Origin: Cynocephalus volans
Taxonomy: Eukaryota > Chordata > Mammalia > Dermoptera > Cynocephalidae
Direction of reading: 5' to 3'
Length of the DNA stretch: 64,000 nucleotides
Assembly (NCBI RefSeq): GCF_027409185.1
Contig: NC_084464.1
Coordinates: 50,071,095-50,135,094, forward strand
Positions 11,146-23,800 of this stretch are shown piece by piece. The notes under the pieces were generated by a model, which was given only the letters and a program-made list of their open reading frames with translations, made no database searches and had not been told where the DNA came from. The first letter of the stretch is position 1. Each line of letters starts with the position of its first letter. Position numbers and translations under genes: made by a program.

Positions 11146-12133
11146 ATGAATAAACATCAAAGAAAAGATACCAGAAATACGAAAAATCAAGAAAGTACAC
11201 CACCAAAAGATAATAAATCTCAAGCTCTAGATCCTATAGAACAAGTAGCCCTTGAAATGACTGACAAGGAATTTCGAGTGATAATTCTAAGGAAACTGAA
11301 TGAGATACAAGAAAACTCAGCTAGACATCATGATGAAACGAGGAAAAGTATACAGGACCTGAAAGAGGAAATGTACAAGGAAATCAATGCCCTGAAAAAA
11401 AATGTAGCAGAACTTGCCAAACTGAAGAAGTTATTCAGTGAAATAAAAACACAATGGAGAGTTCAACCAACGGGCTTGTGGAAGTTGAAGAGAGAACCTC
11501 TGAACTTGAAGATGGGCTGTTTGAAATAACACAAGCAGACAAAAAAAAAAAAAAAAAGAAAAAAGAATCAAAGGCATTGAAGAAAATCTGAGAGAGATAT
11601 CAGACAACCTTAAGCACTCACATATCCGAGTCATGGGTATTCCAGAAAGGGAGGAAAAAGGAGATTGCATTGAAAACATATTCAACAAAATAGTGGCAGA
11701 AAACTTCCCAGGTATAGGAAAAATCACAGATCTTCAGATCCAGGAAGCTCAACGATCTCCAAACTTATTCAACCCAAAGAAGTCTTCTCCAAGACATGTT
11801 ATAGTCAAACTGGCAAAACTCAAAGACAAAGAGAGAATCTTAAAAGATGCAAGAGAGAAGCATGAAATCACCTATAAGGGAGCCCCAATCAGGCTAACAT
11901 CAGACTTTTCATCACAAACCCTAAAGGCCAGAAAGGAATGGGATGATATATTCAAAATACTAAAAGACAGAGATTGTCAGCCAAGAATACTCTACCCTGC
12001 AAGGCTATCCTTCCGAAATGAAGGGCAAATAGTATATTTCTCAGACAAACAAAAACTGCGGGAGTTCACCACCACACGACCACCCTTACAAGAAATTCTC
12101 AAGGGAGTACTGGGTTTGGTTCCTGAAAAATAA
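11146..12133 (+). pseudogene. L1 ORF1 (RNA-binding chaperone), frameshifted
   Basis: ORF1p is the trimeric nucleic-acid chaperone that coats L1 RNA. The ATG at 11146 matches that of the second copy (57003). In order there is a charged N-terminus, a heptad-like coiled coil (LRKLNEIQENSARHHDETRK..., about residues 55-110), an A-rich lysine tract, an RRM-like region (VMGIPEREEKGDCIE...) and a basic C-terminal domain ending before the TAA at 12131. A one-base loss near 11444 shifts the frame. The poly-A tract at 11541-11557 is 10 bases shorter, net, than in the second copy and shifts it again. The open pieces are 11146-11529 and 11633-12133. Confidence 0.9.
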
Positions 12134-12323
12134 CTACCACTGCCATACAAACCCAAGAAAAATCAATACCCACTAGTATAATAAAAATGGCACTCATGAA
12201 GAGAAAACAAACAAACAAAAAGGCTATCTACAACCTAAAGAACCAACAAACACAGAAAACAAACAGTAAATCAGAAAGCAAGGAACAAAAGACACCTAAG
12301 ACAACCAAACTACAATCAACAAA

Positions 12324-15300
12324 ATGCTAGGAATAAATCAACACTATTCAATAACAACTCTTAATGTTAAAGGCTTAAATTCCCCAATCAAAAGACACAG
12401 ACTGGCTGACTGGATTAAAAAGGAGGACCCAACTATATGCTGCCTTCAAGAGACCCACCTCACCCATAAAGACTCACATAGACTAAGAGTGAAAGGATGG
12501 AAAAAGATTTACCATGCAAACAGAAAAGAAAAATGAGCTGGAGTAGCTATTCTTATATCTGACAAAGTAGACTTTAAACTAAAAATCATAAAAAGAGACA
12601 ATGAGGGACACTACTTAATGATAAAAGGACTGATCCATCAAGAAGACATAACAATCATAAATATGTATGCACCCAGTGTTGGAGCAGCCAGATTTATAAA
12701 ACAAACTCTATTAGACCTAAAGAAGGAAACAGACACTAATACCATAATAGCAGGGGACCTGAACACCCCACTGTCAATATTGGACAGATCATCTAGGCAA
12801 AGAATCAGCAGAGAAACACAAGATCTAAACAATACTCTAGACCAATTGGACTTGGCAGATATCTAAGGAACATTCCATCCAACAACCTCAGAATATTCAT
12901 TCTTCTCATCAGCACATGGATCATTCTCCAGGATAGATCACATATTAGGTCACAAATCAAGTCTCAACAAATTCAAAAAAATTGGAATTATCCCATGTAC
13001 TTTCTCAGACCACAATGGATTAAAATCAGAAATCAATAACAAATAAAATTCTGTAAACTATACAAACACATGGAAATTAAACAGCATTCTACTTAATGAC
13101 ATATGGGTCCAAGAAGAAATCAAGCAAGAAATCAAAAAATTTATTGAAACTAATGAAAACAATGATACATCATACCAAAACCTGTGGGATACTGCAAAAG
13201 CAGTATTAAGTGGAAAATTTATAGCATTAAATGCTCACCTCAGAAGAATGGAAAGATGGCAAGTGAACAACCTAACACTTCACCTTAAAGAACTAGAAAA
13301 ACAAGAACAATCCAAACCTAAAGTTAGCAGACGGAAAGAAATCATTAAGATCAGAGCAGAACTGAATGAAATTGAAAACCAAAAAACAATTCAAAAGATC
13401 AACGAATCAAAAAGTTGGTTTTTTGAAAAGATAAATAAAATTGACAAACCATTAGCATGGCTAACAAAAAAAAGAAGAGAGAAGATTCAAATAACAAAAT
13501 TAGAACTGAAAAAGATGATATTACAACTGATTCATCTGAAATACAAGGAATAATTCGAGACTACTATAAACAACTATACGCCAACAAATTTGAAAATCTG
13601 GAGGAAATGGATAAATTTCTGGACACACACAAGCTCCCCAAACTGAAACATGAAGACGTAGAAAATCTGAACAGACCAATAACAATAAAGGAGATTGAAG
13701 CTGTTATCAGAAAGCTCCCAACAAAGAAAAGCCCAGGACCAGATGGATTCACAGCAGAATTTTACCAAACATTCAAAGAGGAATTGACACCGATTCTTTA
13801 CAAACTATTCCAAAAGACTGAAACAGACGCAAATCTCCCGAACTCATTCTATGAAGCAAACATCATCCTGATACCAAAACCAGGTAAAGATATAACCAAA
13901 AAAGAAAACTACAGGCCGATATCTTTGATGAATATAGATGCAAAAATCCTCAATAAAATACTAGCAAACAGAATACAGCAACACATACATAAAATTATTC
14001 ACCATGATCAAGTGGGATTCATCCCAGGGATGCAAGGTTGGTTCAACATATGCAAATCAATAAATGTGATACACCATATTAATAAAGTCAAACACAAGGA
14101 CCATATGATCATCTCTACAGATGCTGAAAAAGCATTTGATAAAATTCAGCACTCATTCATGACAAAGACCCTCTATAAGTTAGGTATAGAGGGAAAGTAT
14201 CTCAACATAATTAAAGCCATATATACCAAACCCACTGCCAATATCATCCTGAATGGGGAAAAGCTGAAAGCTTTTCCTTTAAGAACAGGCACTAGACAAG
14301 GATGCCCACTCTCACCACTCCTATTCAACATAGTGTTGGAAGTACTAGCCAGAGCAATCAGAGAAGAGAAGGAAATAAAGGGCATCCAGATTGGAAAAGA
14401 TGAAGTCAAACTGTCCCTGTTTGCAGATGACATGATCCTATATATATAACAGCCTAAAGCCTCTACAAAAAAACTCTTGGAGGTGATAAATGATTTCAGC
14501 AGAGTAGCAGGATACAAAATCAACACACAAAAATCAGTAGCATTTCTTTTCTCCAATAGTGAACATGCAGAACGAAAAATCAAGAAAGCCTACCCATTTA
14601 CAATAGCCACCAAAAAAATAAAATACTTAGGAATTGAGTTAACCAAGGAGGTGAAAAATCTCTATAATGAGAACTACAAACCACTGCTGAGAGAAATCAG
14701 AGAGGATACAAGAAGATGGGAAGATATCCCATGCTCTTGGATTGGAAGAATCAACATAGTGAAAATGTCCATACTCCCCAAAGTGATATACAAATTTAAT
14801 GCAATCCCCATCAAAATTCCAATTTCATTTTTCTCAGAAATGGAAAGAACTATCCAGACATTTATATGGAATAACAAAAGACCACGCATAGCCAAAGCAG
14901 CGCTAAGCAAAAAAAATAAAGCTGGAGGCATAACACTACCTGACTTTAAACTATGCTACAAAGCTATAATAACCAAAACAGTATGGTACTGGCATAAAAA
15001 CAGACACACTGACCAATGGAATAGAATAGAGAACCCAGAAATCAACCTACACACCTACAGCCATCTGATCTTTGACAAAGGCACCAAGCCTATACACTGG
15101 GGAAGAGACTGCCTCTTTAGCAAATGGTGCTGGGATAACTGGATATCCATATGCAGGAGAATGAAAGTAGACCCACACCTTTCACCATACACTAAAGTCA
15201 ACTCAAAATAAATTAAAGAATTAAATATACACCCTGAAACAATAAAACTTCTTAAAGAAAACATAGGAGAGACACTTCAGGAAATAGGACTGGACACAGA

Positions 15301-16150
15301 CTTCATGAATATGACCCCAAAAGCATGGGCAACCAAAGGAAAAATAAACAAATGGGATTATACCAAACTAAAGAGCTTCTGCACAGCAAAAGAAACAATT
15401 AACAGAGTTAAAAGACAACCAACAGAGTGGGCGAAAATATTTGCAAAATATACATCTGACAAAGGATTAACATCCAGAATATACAAGGAACTCAAACAAC
15501 TTTACAAGAAAAAAACAAGCAACCCAATTAAAAAATGGGCAAAAGAGCTAAGTAGGCATTTCTCTAAGGAAGATATCCAAATGGCCAACAGACATATGAA
15601 AAAATGCTCAACATCACTCAGCATCCGGGAAATGCAAATCAAAACCACACTGAGATACCATCTCACCCCAGTTAGGATGGGTAAAATCCAAAAGACTCTG
15701 AACGATAAATGCTGGCGAGGTTGCAGAGAAAAAGGAACTCTCATACATTGTTGGTGGGACTGCAAAATGGTGCAGCCTCTATGGAAAATGGTATGGAGGT
15801 TCCTCAAACAATTGCAGATAGATCTACCATACGACCCAGCTATCCCACTGCTGGGAATATACCCAGAGGAATGGAAATCATCAAGTCGAAGGTATACCTG
15901 TTCCCCAATGTTCATCGCAGCACTCTTTACAATAGCCAAGAGTTGGAACCAGCCCAAATGCCCATCATCAGATGAGTGGATACGGAAAATGTGGTACATC
16001 TACACAATGGAATACTACTCAGCTATAAAAACGAATGAAATACTGCCATTTGCAACAACATGGATGGACCTTGAGAGAATTATATTAAGTGAAACAAGTC
16101 AGGCACAGAAAGAGAAATACCACATGTTCTCACTTATTGGTTGGAGCTAA
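12324..16150 (+). pseudogene. L1 ORF2 (endonuclease/reverse transcriptase), broken
   Basis: ORF2p normally nicks target DNA and reverse-transcribes L1 RNA. The domains in order are an APE-type endonuclease (LQETH, GDLNTPLS and SDHNG motifs), RT (MILYI preceded by FADD at about 14423-14448) and a C-terminal Cys/His region. Stops occur at 12534 (CGA to TGA, codon 71), 12864 (codon 181), 13044 (codon 241, shared with the other long copy), 14447 and 15209. A one-base loss near 13497 shifts the frame for the rest. The C-terminal open piece 15305-16150 ends at the native TAA. The native start ATG is 12324. Confidence 0.92.
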
Positions 16151-16164
16151 AAATAAATAAATAA

Positions 16165-16244
<80 letters not shown>

Positions 16245-16423
16245 CCGGTGAGGGGGGAAGATATAACAACTACAATTCCTTGCAGTTGATACGACAAGCA
16301 AACAGAAAGGACATTGTCGGGAGGTAGGGGGGAGAGGGAGGGGGCAGGGAGGTATCGGTAATTGGCCACAATAATCAACCACATTGCATATCGATAAAAT
16401 AAAATTGAGAAAAAAAATAAAAT
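16151..16423 (+). repeat. L1 3' UTR with (CA)n and G-rich tract
   Basis: Directly after the ORF2 stop and an AATAAATAAATAAA run comes a (CA)n microsatellite at 16168-16243, about 38 units. A G-rich run at 16319-16350 (four or more G-triplets within about 30 bases) could form a G-quadruplex, as is known for L1 3' UTRs. The tail ends with AATAAA-like repeats before the target-site duplication. Confidence 0.85.
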
Positions 16424-16560
16424 AAAATGCAGATTCTCAGTGTCCTACCTCCAGACATTCTGAGTCAGTTGGTTTGGGTGGAACCCTGGAATCTGCATTT
16501 TAACATTCCTACAGGAGATTCCAATGCAGGTAGGTGGTCTATAGGCCACACTTTTCAAAA
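16424..16560 (+). mobile_element. MER5A-like fragment, right half
   Basis: Continuation of the element at 10615-10678: 'aaaatgcagattctcagtg', then 'ctgagtcagttggtttggg', 'gaatctgcattttaaca' and 'ggccacacttttcaaaa'. Together the two halves make a nearly complete MER5A-like copy. Confidence 0.75.
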
Positions 16561-16667
16561 CATTCACCCATGTCTTGTTAAGAAAACTTAGTATTTTTCA
16601 CATAGAAGTGAATATCCTAAGGAGTACATAAGTTAGAATTGAAAGTGATCTCTTCCTCTGGTGGCTC

Positions 16668-16670
<3 letters not shown>

Positions 16671-16724
<54 letters not shown>
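16671..16724. repeat. (AC)27 microsatellite
   Basis: An uninterrupted AC dinucleotide run, outside the L1 and separate from the L1-borne (CA)n about 430 bp away. Confidence 0.97.
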
Positions 16725-16726
<2 letters not shown>

Positions 16727-19700
16727 CTTACGTCTTTATAAACATCCATCTGTTACATGCTTTATAATGCGGTTACTGTGCACTCACCATGTCTTCTCAG
16801 CTTTTTGAGAATGAGATCAAAGTCTTTAGCCAACGTTGTGAAATAAAAGTACATGTGGTAGTAACGAAAGCATATGACTCAAATTTTACTTTGGCTTAGG
16901 AATCAGTCTTTCTTTGCCAGCCGTGTAAGTTTCTGATCATTCCCCCATCTGCACCCCAAAGCTCAGATGTGGACAAGCCACTGCAATACTGCCTGAAGTC
17001 TAGGGAGGGGCTGCTTTATTTTAAAATACATATATACATCACTTCTGGTAGCTTTCTATGCGTTTCCCAGGACCTCTGATGAGCTCTTTCCTCTGTGAAT
17101 CTTTAAATGAAAAGAATGCCTGATAAAGCAGCACAAGTGGTTCAGATAAACACATTACATAAATTATCAAGTGTGATGTGAGGGGACCCATGAGGTATAG
17201 TGGCAGCTCGATGCTACCCCCTGGTGGCAAAATACTCAATGGCATCCCAAGCCCACCCCGGCATCCCTATGGCATCCCTATGGCATCCCTTATAGCCACT
17301 CAGCCTACACAGGGGCTCCTTTGTGTGTCCCCAGCAGCACCAAACGCAACACACCTACAAATATTTGCTGGTGGGGGTGGCAGGAACCAAAATCACACAG
17401 TTCAAATTTTACTTACTTCTACCCAACTGAGGATCAGTGGTTCTTCCAACTGCGCAAATTCCTAACTTTATGAAGCACAGACCTTTTGAACCTAATCTTA
17501 ATGCATAGATCAATCAAAAGGCAAATGTGGAAGACTGTCCAAACTCAAAGCATAATCCTAGTAGCATAAAATAAATATGCGTGAATTACCACTGGTAAAA
17601 CTCCAAAGCTTTTGAGAAAGGTCACTGTACTCACCAACAGGGACATTCACCCCTGCCTAGAACTGGAACCCTCAGAACAGGTCAGGGCTAGCTTGAAAGT
17701 GACTGTGTCCCAGAGGAACAACTTGGATGATTTAGGTGAAGAACAGAGAGGGCTAAAAGAGAACCGAGTAATTGTTTACCAGTCTGCAGGATGTTCACAT
17801 AGGGCTCCAGGTGCTCCGTGCCCACTGAGACTGGAAGAAGAAGAAATAATTTGGGGTACAGTGGGGGAAGGGGGGAAAGGCATTGACAAAAGTTCTTTCA
17901 TTAAACATAAAGAACTTCCCAAGAAGTGCCTGAATCTTCTGTCTGGATTATTCTTCTTTAGGGGTCACTAGAAACAAATCATCTTTAGTCAGAAATAAAT
18001 GTGGCCCTGCCCAAGGCAGGGGAAGGGGAACACACTTGATGGCATTTTGTGATCCCTTCTAGCCCAAGTAGAGGCTCACTTAACAGTCCCTATGAATAGG
18101 AAAGATGGGAAAGTGTGAAGAAAAGCAAAACCAATCTACTTGTAAGACTTGGACAAAAACAACCTCACTCATGCATACAGCTATCAAAGGGGCTGTGTAC
18201 ATCTCTGGGATTTTAAGTTCCTTGATGACAGAAGAAGCCTTTAATAGAAGCTGCATGCTGGGCTAATGGTCAGGCCCTGAGTGAAAATTCTGAGATCAAT
18301 AGGCCTAAATTCAGGAAATCAAGACTGCACCTAAAGCTTAACAGTCTGACAGGAACAGCAAAAACATACTGTCCTTTCTTCTCCTTCCTACCAGGCATTT
18401 AATTGGTTCACAGCCCACTATTCCTAGTAGTTAAATGCCATCATTACCTGCAAACTTTGGGAAGAGCTGAGCAGGGAGGTGACAAGTCATTCATGAAGAA
18501 TCCTATGAAAGATGGCTGCAGGCAATCTGGGCTCCACTTCATTATAATTAGCTACATTTTCAAAGAATGTGACTGAGGTCCACTAATAAGTTGAGTCTCT
18601 TGTATATTTAAGAGAAGTCTCTGCCTTACTGGGATTACTAACTAGATCAAACCTCCCTAATTCAGAGTTACAGGCATTTTGTTTTAGGGGAAAGTTTGAA
18701 TTATACATTTTTAAAATGCAAATTAATTCTTTCCTACAACAATGCTTATTGCCCTGGGTATTGCAGTGAAACTTCCATTTAGGAGATTTCTCCTGCGTAC
18801 TGGGCTTTTTTGAAACGAAAAAGTCCTAGTAAAATATCACGGAAATTAAGAAGGCCTTAAGAAAACAAACCAGACAAAAAAATCATACCTTGAATAAAAA
18901 CTTTCATGTTTAATAGGGATTAACCTGTTGCCCATATTTTTCTACATGTCTAGTCCAGACAGAAGTCATTGAAGAAAAGATGATGCTGAGGGACAGCCAA
19001 AATCCCAGTTGACAAAAGGCTGGAAGGACAAGCCATGCATATCAGAAGAATTTTCAGCAAGGGCTGAAACTCAGCAGGGTTAGTCAGCTACAAAATGGAA
19101 TTAACGAGAACATCCCCTCTGCATTTCTCCCTAGAACTGAAAATGAGCTCACTGTACTGTTAGTTCTATCACTTATTTCATTTTGTCCTTCATTCCACTC
19201 CTAGCTAGACTGTATGCTCAGAGAACTGGGAATATGTCTGCTTTTTTCATTATGTATCAGGTGCCTAGTGGAGTGCTGGTATTTAATAAATAAAAGTTAA
19301 ATTTAAATTGAGCTGAGTTTGCTGTAATAAATAAATCAGGAAGGAATGAACAAAAGACCTTTATTATTTAATAATGTTTCAGAAATATTAAAGTTACTTT
19401 CATAATATAAGAATTAATGGCTGAACTCTGAAGTTGAAAACTTACTGAACGTATCAATAATTTCTTAAAATCCTAAGTTTGGAAAAAACTATTGCCTTAA
19501 AACTAGAGTCCTCTTACTCACCAGTATGATCCATAGAAAAAGTACTGAATGGTTTTTGTCATCCAATTTTAATGAACCCAAACTCTTAACACTGTACTGG
19601 AGGGGGAAGGAACACTGAAATCATGCCTGATTATCACCATTTACATAGTGCCTCACCAGAGGCCCACAGGAGAAGGGACTGCTTACTCTAAAGCCCTTAG

Positions 19701-20490
19701 AAAATCAGAAAAACCCAAGCAGCCAATAAGTCTGGAGTTCTACTTCCAGCTCTTCCCTTTGTACACAGTCAAGAATTTTTCTTGCTGAATTTATCATTCA
19801 TAACCACTTACCAAATCTCCAATACTGACTTTGTGAAATCCCTCCCCACACCTGTCACTTAGGACTTTTTCTCTTCTTGTCTTTGCTGACGGGGGCAGAG
19901 TAACGGGAGAGTGGTGGACAATAAACGGGGACCTGTTTCTGAAAGGGAGATGTTTTAAAGATATTTTATTTTTTGATATCATTAATGACTGAAAAAAGCA
20001 AGAATTAAAGCACAAAGCAAAACAAAAACAAACGAAAACCCCACAAAACTTGTAACTTAAACTTTTCAGGAAAAAAATGCTATAAATATTAAAAGACTTA
20101 AAGAGAACATTTACTTTTAATAATCAGCCCTGATATACCTAACCATTACTTTAAACAGAGATATTTTAAACAGAGAATCTCCCCAATGCCTTTCTGGTGC
20201 TCTAAAATCATCGCTCAAATAATGAGACATAGAGGTCTCCTTTCTGGAGTATGTAGTTTTTATAAACTGCATCAGACCCACAGTAGATTTCTTTTAGAGA
20301 ATTTCACCAAAACTAAAGAGAAGTTCAAAGATAAAATTGCAGCAGATCAGAGAAAGAAGATAGAAGAACTGTGCAGTCACAGAATGATAATCTGCAAACC
20401 GTCCTTAGTCCTATGCACCTGAATCAAGTCCACGCTAAAGGGCCGGGAGGACCATGTCAGAGGTTAGCTGTATGACAGCAGAGCTGGGTC
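16725..20490. other. Mostly unique DNA, includes probable SAYSD1 3' UTR
   Basis: No second gene was found. A small tandem of the 12-mer ggcatccctatg lies at about 17252-17288. The right part should contain the SAYSD1 3' UTR, because transcription runs toward lower coordinates. Minus-strand AATAAA-type signals (TTTATT on the plus strand) occur at about 19967 and at 19360-19365, but I cannot tell which is used. Confidence 0.5.
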
Positions 20491-20835
20491 CTATCTCCCC
20501 TGCAGGGGTCCAAACTGTAACTCGCGCTCCAGCTGCTCTGCAGTCAGGGTGCCCTGGATGGCTTCACAGCCCGGGTTGAACACAGAGTAGGCGCTCTTCT
20601 CTCCCTCCTTCTTCTCTTCAGGGCCTCGTGTCCCGATATACATCCAGTAGAACAAGGACAGGACAAAATAAGCCAGGCCAAATTCCAGTTCCACAAACAG
20701 TCCCAGTAGGACTAACCAGAGAAGAACCTTCAAGAAGGTGATATTGGTCAGGAAAGACTGGTCCCAGCGGGATGGCGGAGGAATGGCCATATTCTGAGGT
20801 GGCTGTGATGTGCTGCTCCCAGGCTGAGCCGCTTC
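20491..20835 (-). other. SAYSD1: SAYSD1 exon 2, coding part
   Basis: The acceptor (minus strand) reads ...TTTGTATCCTAG|GAAGCGGCT, preceded by a pyrimidine-rich stretch. The first codon is Glu70, phase 0. The exon encodes 114 residues and stops at TAG (20491-20493). An internal ATG at 20790 (residue 85) is not the start, because the frame continues upstream to the splice site with conserved EAAQPGSS-type sequence. Confidence 0.95.
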
Positions 20836-23800
20836 CTAGGATACAAACGCAAACAAAAGAAAGAATAAAGGGTAATGGATCTGAGAGGATCAAAACTAAT
20901 CTGAAAAGGCAGCTCTCATTGCTGTAGGAAGACTGCCGGCTCATTGATTTCTTTTCTTGCCCTACTCTCTGAAACAATCACTTACAAAGAGCTTATATGC
21001 CCTGCTCCAACTGAATCAAAACTGATCAGCACTTAGTGAGATGTGCCCCAATAAAAGCCTTACAGCATTCAGATGGATTCCCATTCATGGGAGTCATTTC
21101 TTCAGATCAGTCTGCTGTGACAAGAGCTAATATGTGCTCCATACAGAAACTCCCCAGTAAATGAGAATATAACAGCCACAACGTATGCGTCCCTGGTCAG
21201 AGTCAACATACATTTGTTGATGTGATCAGATAAGCTAAAACGTTCCGAGTGACATGATTCTAATATGGATAGTATACCACGAACAGGAAACAAAAATCCC
21301 TTTCATATATTAAAAAAATCACTGTTGTAGCCATCATTGGGCCCTCTCACCTTCCTATGTCCTGTGACTGTACTACCCAGGTCCTCGTCGCTCACCCCAA
21401 AGCCCATGCAGTATCTCCTAACTAGACTCCCTGCCTCTTATTTCTTCCCTCCCCAAACCATCCTATGTACAACTGCTAAATGAATTTTCTAAAACACCCA
21501 TCACCCTCCTGCCTACAAACCTTCAAAAAGTTTCCATTGCCTAGAGATTAAAATCCAAACTCCTCGGGGTGGAATTCAAGGCTCTCCATTTATTCAACGG
21601 ATAGAAATGCCAGAACACAGGCTCCTGTGCTGGATGTTAATGGGAGACACAGGTATTTAGGTAGCTTTACAAAGTTTCATCTCTAGTCTGCTATTTTCCA
21701 AACTTTTTTGAGCATGATCCACAATAAGAAATTTTATATTGTGACCCACCATACACATATGCAACAGAAACAAGTTTCAAAAGGCAACACTTTCTCTCTC
21801 TGAGAAACTCTCTCACATTTCTTATTCTATTTTACTTAAAAAAAATTTTTTTTAATGGGGGACAAGATCCTCTTATATTGATTTCACCATCTGTTAATGG
21901 GTTATAACTTGCAGTTTGAAAAACAATGGTGTAAAAAATCTGTACAGCAAAATCCACAATCTATTGCTCCATAAGTGATCCTTCTACTCCAGATGAACTG
22001 GCCTCATTACCCAAAGGCATTTCCCATCTCCATCTGCGGCCTCAAATTGCCTCCTTCTCCTCTCCATCCCTCAACTCACCTTCCCCTTCAGGGCAAGCAC
22101 CATTCCTGATCTGAGTAGGCCCACATCTCCTCAGCCATCAAGGAGGGCCCCTCGGCCTCCTAGAGCACCAAACTACTCAGCACATTAGTGGCTCTCTTTT
22201 AATATAGGTTACGTGTGCTCTAGATTGTTTATAAGTATGAGGCCACAGACTGTTGTTATATCTTTTGGTGTCTGCAGAGCCAAACACTGCATCCCACACA
22301 TAGGTTCCCAGTACTTAGCAGAACTGAAGTTCATCACTTCAGTTATATCCCCTGTTATTCCTCACATGAAAATTTAAAAGGAGACCACAAATATTGGTCT
22401 TGGTAAAAAAAACTTGTCATCTGATTTGTAGTGCTTCAGAAACTCTCCCTTGTTAGAACCTTCTTCTTTAGCCTCAACACTGTAATTATTATCTTTTCGG
22501 TTAGATTGGAAAGTCTGATTGAAGAGGCCCTTAACATATCAGCAACATCTCCCACCACCAACATTTATTAAATAAAGAAATATCCCTTTCAGATTTGATT
22601 ACTGTACACAATACTACTTGCTCAAGAAGAGGAATATATCAGGGTAGGACGAGTTTGGCTTGTCTGGGAATGGGACAGACTGTGTGACTGCAGTGCCCAG
22701 GCTGAGTGGGAGAGTGGTATGAGGGGATGAGGGGAGGAGAGCAGGAGGGTGGGAGCCAGGGCCAAAGCCAGGCAGGCCGCAGTAAAGATTCTGGAAATGG
22801 GAAACTGCTGAAAGTTAGCAAGAAACTAACATAATCTAACTTACATTTCAGACCACTCTGGCTGCCATTTAGACAATGTGCTACAAGGCAGCAGGAGTAG
22901 AAATAGGGAAATTGTTAGTAGCTAATGTAGGAGTCCCAGCAAGAAAGGACCAGACACTGATTACGGTAGTGACAGAAGTCAGAGAGAAATGATGGGCTGA
23001 TGGACACAGAATACATTTTGAATGTATACGAATTGAAATTCACAAGAAACTGAATTTATTTTATTATTCAGGGAGTATAAAAAGAATAATGTTCATATGT
23101 CACCATTTACTGAGTGCCTTCAAAATGCTTGATCTCCTGTAATCCAGGAGGCGGGCATTATTATTTCCAATTTACTGATAAGGAAACACTGAGAGGTTAA
23201 TTTCCCTAAAGTCAGACAGCTAGTGATAGGCAGAGGTGAAGTCAGTCTAGGATGGTCTCCCTCCAAAACCCTTTTTATTTAAGTAGAGGCATTTATGGGG
23301 GATGGTAGGAGGGAGGGTTAGAGAGCCAGAGAGAGTTGAGGTTGGTAAACAAACTGGCAAAGGGAACAAATAAGGGAGATGAGGGATAGAAATTCCTCTG
23401 CCTTATTTGGTTTTGTTCTAGTATTGGGTTGCCTTCTGCTGTAAAAGTTGTGTGCAGAAGTGTTTGTGGTCATCACATCACATATAGGCACAGCTGAGGG
23501 AAGGCATTTCTATTCCTCAAATACCAAGCTGCTTCCCACCCTAGGACCTTTGCACTGGTGGCTGCTTCTGAGAGGAATGTCTCTTTCCCCTAACATCACC
23601 TGACTCCCTCTTATAAAAACTTCAGCAAAAATGACACCACATGTGCCCTTGGCCTTGTCACCCGGTTTCTTCAAGGGTGGCTCCTTGTTAAATGTCACCT
23701 GCTCGGTGAGGCCCTCCAATTTAAAACAGCACTCTGCTCCCCTCATCCTCAAGTCACTATCACAGTGCCCTGGGCTCCTCTATCACCTTGTCGTTTTGTT

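Larger units (their letters stand above)
10679..16423 (+). mobile_element. Near-full-length L1 with tandem-monomer 5' UTR
   Basis: A complete L1 layout: a non-L1 leader (10679-10837), 5' UTR (about 10838-11145), ORF1 (11146-12133), a 190-bp spacer, ORF2 (12324-16150) and a 3' UTR with (CA)n, a G-rich tract and an A-rich tail to 16423. A 14-bp perfect target-site duplication, aaaatgcagattct, lies at 10665-10678 and 16424-16437. The target junction TT/AAAA fits L1 endonuclease preference. Both ORFs are broken, so the copy is dead. Confidence 0.93.

Noticed and set aside
16130..16384. Minus-strand ORFs with long Cys-Val repeats
   Set aside because: Pure translation of the (GT)n microsatellite.
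20491..20790. Single-exon 99-residue gene starting at the ATG at 20790
   Set aside because: The frame continues upstream to a good splice acceptor at 20836-20837 and joins in phase to exon 1, giving the full-length family protein.
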